From Funneliformis mosseae (Eukaryota; Glomeromycota; Glomeromycetes; Glomerales; Glomeraceae), in the NCBI GenBank assembly GCA_910592005.1, contig CAJVPP010003320.1, forward strand, positions 1 through 11,988: a DNA stretch of 11,988 nucleotides, written 5' to 3'. The notes beneath the pieces were generated by a model that worked only from the letters and a program-made list of their open reading frames with translations, ran no database searches and was not told the origin of the DNA. The first letter of the stretch is position 1; the number at the start of each line of letters is the position of its first letter. Both the position numbers and the translations under genes were made by a program. Shown piece by piece: positions 8,734-11,988 of the stretch.

Positions 8734-8880
8734 GAATAATGATGATGAATATGAAAAGTTTCTTCGATCACGTATATAGTTATTTAAGGGTCTGGACTTG
8801 AGGATAAGTCGCCCGAAAATAAAAGATTTGAAGAAATACAATTTGATTAGTCTGATTATAAATAATTTTTTTTTATTTTC
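8734..8880 (-). other. TRZ1: Open, basic N-terminal extension upstream of the tRNase Z ATG
   Basis: The tRNase Z frame stays open for 49 codons upstream of ATG 8733, up to TAA at 8883-8881, with no ATG. The last 36 codons are rich in Arg, Lys, Ser and hydrophobic residues with one acidic residue (KSFIFGRLILKSRP, YIRDRRNFSYSSSLF), like a mitochondrial presequence. TTG at 8841-8839 has A at -3 and could serve as a non-AUG start; an upstream spliced exon is the alternative. A short out-of-frame ATG ORF (8891-8856) overlaps the beginning of this stretch. Confidence 0.45.
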
Positions 8881-8994
8881 TTAATTGACATCAATTATTT
8901 AAAAAAAATCATTCGGGAATTTTTCACATTAAATAAAATTAAATAATAATGGAGGTCGATCGATCAAAAAAAAAATTTTTTTTTTTTTTGCTTG

Positions 8995-9003
8995 ATTTAT
9001 ATA
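8995..9003 (-). promoter_or_regulatory. TATA-like box of the tRNase Z gene
   Basis: TATATAAAT on the minus strand lies about 155 bases upstream of the TTG at 8841 and about 265 upstream of ATG 8733. Initiation some 30 bases downstream would place the whole open N-terminal extension inside the mRNA. Assigned by motif and position only. Confidence 0.4.
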
Positions 9004-9022
9004 CGTATTCTCCGTTACACAA

Positions 9023-9037
9023 CTCGTCTCGTCTCGT
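9023..9037. repeat. Three tandem copies of CTCGT upstream of the tRNase Z TATA-like box
   Basis: CTCGT is repeated three times exactly, 20-35 bases upstream (in the minus direction) of the TATA-like box. GC-richer repeats at that place may be an upstream activating element. There is no functional evidence. Confidence 0.5.
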
Positions 9038-9115
9038 GACTATGATTAGATTCAAAATGTTCCATAAAATTTTTTTTTTTTTTTTTTAACTTAAAATAAC
9101 TAAAGAAAAAAATTA

Positions 9116-10891
9116 TCATTTTTCAATAATATCCCCGTCATCTTCATACCAAGGTTTCGTATCTTTAATTTCACTAAAATAAAGATCATTGGTATCTCTT
9201 GAATCATTTGAACTTATAGCAGATCTAATAAAACCCTTTTGACTCTCATTTGATAATTCTTCCAAGGATAAACCCTTAGTTTCGGGAATTAAAAACGTAA
9301 ATAAGAACCCAATCAAAGTGAATAAGCCAAATATTAGGAATAACTGATTAACGAATTGATTTCTCCCTCCTATATCTTTCAACCTAAGGAATCCGATTTG
9401 AGATATTATAGCCCCTAATTTACCAGCAGCAGCAGAAATTCCATGTCCGGTTGAACGATACCTTGTCGGAAAAACTTCTCCCGGTATGATAAATGTAGTT
9501 GCATTTGGTCCAAAATTTTGAAAAAATTGAGAAAAGGAATAAAGAATTATAAACAAGGTGGTTGATTTTGCGATGATTTCTTTATAACCGAAACCAATAA
9601 TCATGAATAAGAATGTAAGCATAGCAAATCCTTGTAATTGAATGAATTTTCTACCAAAGGAATCAACAAAGAAGACGGTAAACCAATATCCAGGGATTGT
9701 ACCCATAAGGGTTATAACAATATTTCCAAGTGAAATATTATATAAAGATTGATACGTATCTGGAGTTTTTGAAAAACCGATTGCTTCTAATATAATGGCG
9801 TTATTTAACCCCATACCGTAAAAAGCCACGTCGTGTGCAAACCAAGCAACCGAAGTACCAAGTAAAACTTTGCCATTTTCCCACCTCCCAAAATAATTCA
9901 TAAAATCTTTCCACGTAGCACGTTGTATTATGGCCCTATATTCCGTATCAATGTCATCTTTTTCAATGTATTTTCCATGTTCTAACGTTGAATGAATGTT
10001 CTGCGTTGCTTTATCAATATCCCCTTGAACATCCATTGTGAATCTTGGAGTTTCCGGTATCGTTAAACGAAAGTAAAGTGCTATCATGGCAGGAATCGTA
10101 CCGGCCACAATGATGATACGCCAAACGTAATCAAGATTTTGCGGATCTGATGAAATGGCTGATCGAAAAGCAAGCAACGTGATTAACGATACCGTCCCGG
10201 CAGTCAAGATTCCGAACCCTTGCATCGCAAAGACGGCTGCCATCATTGTTCCACGTCTATTTTTACTCGCAAATTCACTTGTTATAACTACAAAAAAAAA
10301 AAATAATAAATAAATTCAAACTTTGTAAGCAAAGATCAAAATAATTACCCGCCGAGAGAGGATAATCGCCACCAATACCAAGACCGAGTAATAAACGCCA
10401 TGTCATAATTATCGTGTACATATCAATTGGTGAATGACTAGGTGAAGCCGCGGTTCCAATGGTGGCTAAGATGATTATAATAAGTTCAACTCCATACATC
10501 TAAAAATTTACATAAATAAAAAATTTGTCCATCATAAATTCTCAAGATGTTCCGAAATCCTCGAAATGCAAACCTTCTTTCGACCGAACCGATCGGCCAT
10601 CCACCCGAAAATCACTTGACCAAACATAGTGCCAGCAGCAGCCGATATTTTTAATCCAGAATCAATATTAATTGGAACTTCATTGTTATTTACATCACCG
10701 AAATAAGCATACCCCAATATTGCCGAAACCAAATTAATAGAAAATAAATCATAAGCATCCGTAAAGAATCCTACTCCAGCGACTAAACATGCGCGGATAT
10801 GAAACCATCCGAATTTAGCATTATCAATTTTTTCCAACGCAGTTCTACGAGTTTCATCTAAATCTTCTCCGGATAAATATGTTGTAGACAT
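9116..10891 (-). CDS. PHO84: High-affinity H+/phosphate symporter, PHO84/PHT1 family (MFS), 3 exons, 546 aa
   Basis: Exons: 10891-10574, 10499-10349, 10287-9116; introns of 74 and 61 bp are GT-AG and the joined frame is exact (1641 nt). TGA at 10903-10901 is in frame just upstream of ATG 10891. It imports phosphate with protons across the plasma membrane; in arbuscular mycorrhizal fungi such carriers take up soil phosphate. Visible signs are twelve likely membrane segments, the MFS motif ADRFGRKK (99-106) and the family signature GGDYPLSAVITSE (149-161). Residues that bind phosphate or protons in the crystal structure of the fungal transporter PiPT have counterparts here: Asp45 (FTDAYD), Asp151 and Tyr152, Gln179, Trp305-Asp309-Tyr313 (WFAHDVAFY), Asn418 (FGPN) and Lys446 (AAGKLGA). 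The central loop is at about 235-290, and the C-terminal tail after PETKGLSLEE is polar and acidic. The gene appears intact. Which of the several paralogues known in these fungi it is cannot be told. Confidence 0.95.
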
Positions 10892-10953
10892 TGAAATAGA
10901 TCAAGATTCATTAAGAAATAAAAAAAAAAATGGCGGATCTCTTAAGGAGGCGC

Positions 10954-10966
10954 TAATATATATAAA
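10954..10966 (-). promoter_or_regulatory. TATA-like box of the phosphate transporter gene
   Basis: TTTATATATATTA on the minus strand starts about 65-75 bases upstream of ATG 10891, a fitting distance for a short 5' UTR. It abuts the 12-bp tandem repeat on its upstream side. Confidence 0.45.
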
Positions 10967-10990
10967 GGCTGTGTAAATGGCTGTGTAAAA
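10967..10990. repeat. 12-bp tandem repeat next to the transporter TATA-like box
   Basis: GGCTGTGTAAAT is followed at once by GGCTGTGTAAAA: two copies with one difference at the last base. Its position directly upstream of the TATA-like box suggests a duplicated regulator-binding site for the phosphate transporter; this is an inference. Confidence 0.6.
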
Positions 10991-11754
10991 ATCAATCGTA
11001 AATACGTGACAACGTCTCGATAAAATCGGACCTTTTTTAGGACGGATCGACAGGTGATGGTTTTTTACTTTGCTGTATTTTCGCTTTTGATTTTTTATTT
11101 TTTATTTTATTTTTATTTTTTATTTTTTTAATTTATGATACATTTCCCAAATGTATCGACGATAAATGGTAGTTTGTGATTCGGAAAGACGCAAATGTGA
11201 TTTGGAGCAAAAAAAAAAAAAAAATTAATTAAGACTTATACCTATCCTTTACCTATCTTAAAGGGTGATAAATCATATAGGTTGAAAATATATATGTTTT
11301 TTCTGGAAATTTCTTTAGCCGCCGTGAATGCATTCTATTAATTATGTAGAAGATTGATTTATTACAAAAACATGTCACGATTAAATGTGCCTATATTATG
11401 ATGACTTGACTATCATTGAAGAATGTTAAATTTACTGTTCACATAATTTATGATTATTTTGGTTACTAATTCTAATATAAACGCGCATGCGAATTTGAAA
11501 TTTTATAGATCGGGTGCGTAAGATGACTCTAAAGTAACATTCACAACCTACTAGAAAAGCCAATAAAATTTGTAATTTGAGATCTTCCGTACTAAATATA
11601 TGGCAGTATATTTTAAAAATCCTGTGTTTATTTTTAATTTCCTTTATTATCATTATAATAAAGTAAATAATTATGCTGTGTTCGTTTTGTAATTAATTAA
11701 ATAGATGTTCAGTGCTCTTCTTTTTCTTTCATTTTTTTTTTTAAAAAAAAAAAA

Positions 11755-11988
11755 ATGATGGACCTAAAACATTTAACATTTATTTTCTTATTGTTAACGT
11801 TGGTATTTGCACAACGACAATATATACCGGCACCTCGATATTCTCATATAGCAGTAATGATAGGAAATAAAATATATTTCACAGGTGGTGTAAACCACCA
11901 AGGTCATCGGCGATTTGAAGATTTTTTTTATTTAGATTTATCAATTCCAATTGATACAACACAAAAACAAAAAATACCTTTTTTCTCT
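11755..11988 (+). CDS. Secreted kelch-repeat (galactose-oxidase-type beta-propeller) protein, N-terminal part only
   Basis: The frame is open from two adjacent ATG codons (11755 and 11758) to the right edge (78 codons), so the gene is partial at its 3' end. Residues 1-19 are a signal peptide: DLKH, a hydrophobic core (LTFIFLLLTLVF) and a likely cut after VFA. It is followed by a kelch blade start typical of secreted proteins in arbuscular mycorrhizal fungi: PAPRYSHIAVMIGNKIYFTGG (about 25-45), with the aromatic-rich second part FEDFFYLDLS. Such propellers bind proteins or glycans; some families act in cell-wall or surface recognition. A membrane anchor or further domain could follow beyond the window. 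A T11-A13 tract lies directly before the start. The family call is good; the role is unknown. Confidence 0.85.
   Translation, partial: MMDLKHLTFIFLLLTLVFAQRQYIPAPRYSHIAVMIGNKIYFTGGVNHQGHRRFEDFFYLDLSIPIDTTQKQKIPFFS

Larger units (their letters stand above)
8884..9115. other. Intergenic region between phosphate transporter and tRNase Z
   Basis: It serves as 3' flank of the transporter and promoter of tRNase Z, both on the minus strand. It contains A10-T14 at 8966-8989, a T18 run at 9070-9087, the TATA-like box at 8995-9003 and the CTCGT repeat at 9023-9037. No gene is seen. Confidence 0.6.
10892..11754. other. Region between divergent phosphate-transporter and kelch genes
   Basis: These 863 bases separate two diverging genes and must hold both promoters. 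Visible are the TATA-like box and 12-bp repeat near the transporter, a T-rich (TTTTTA-like) stretch at about 11081-11131, an A16 run near 11209-11224, and a pyrimidine-rich stretch at 11715-11742 just before the kelch ATG that could mark its transcription start. A core CACGTA (minus strand, near 11003-11008) resembles but does not match the yeast Pho4 site CACGTG/T. No gene was found. Confidence 0.55.

Noticed and set aside
8839..8841. TTG 8841 as the definite start of tRNase Z
   Set aside because: Near-cognate starts need transcript or protein evidence. The annotated start is therefore the first ATG (8733), and the extension is reported separately.
11432..11653. 73-aa minus-strand ORF in the region between divergent genes
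   Set aside because: The composition is that of random AT-rich DNA (many Ile, Lys, Arg, Phe), with no motif and no splice or promoter support.

Overview
The window looks like nuclear DNA of an arbuscular mycorrhizal fungus (Glomeromycotina, most like Rhizophagus). The basis is its very AT-rich composition, long A/T homopolymers between genes and in introns, many short spliceosomal introns (61-106 bp), and a typical gene mix: a kinase-like/Sel1 gene pair, a secreted kelch-type protein and a PHO84-class phosphate transporter. The species is an inference. No sign of bacterial organisation, viral genes, tRNA, rRNA or CRISPR was seen.

Layout. (1) 1-664, minus: 5' part of a gene cut by the left edge, a paralogue of the next gene. 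(2) 1513-4122, minus, 4 exons: a 793-residue protein with a Ser/Pro-rich N-terminus, a helical module that resembles the MLKL N-terminal four-helix bundle, a kinase-like domain with a degraded active site (NFG for DFG, Gln at the helix-C Glu position), and C-terminal Sel1 repeats. The two genes form a head-to-tail tandem pair. (3) 4123-5399: no intact gene; a short plus-strand signal-peptide ORF is followed by decayed protein-like sequence, and there are two small inverted repeats. (4) 5400-8733, minus, 12 exons: long-form tRNase Z (ELAC2/TRZ1), 813 residues, with all zinc motifs; one intron appears to be GC-AG, and the open frame before the first ATG resembles a mitochondrial presequence. (5) 9116-10891, minus, 3 exons: H+/phosphate symporter of the PHO84/PHT1 family, 546 residues. 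(6) 10892-11754: a region between divergent genes with a TATA-like box and a 12-bp tandem repeat. (7) 11755-11988, plus: start of a secreted kelch/galactose-oxidase-type beta-propeller protein, cut by the right edge.

The genes are independent eukaryotic units, not an operon. tRNase Z and the phosphate transporter are housekeeping and nutrient genes. The kinase-like pair and the kelch gene belong to families that are expanded in these fungi. The most interesting object is the predicted pseudokinase protein, whose architecture suggests an MLKL-like signalling or cell-death executor fused to Sel1 repeats. All exon joins were worked out by hand from splice consensus, reading frame and family motifs; no database search was possible.
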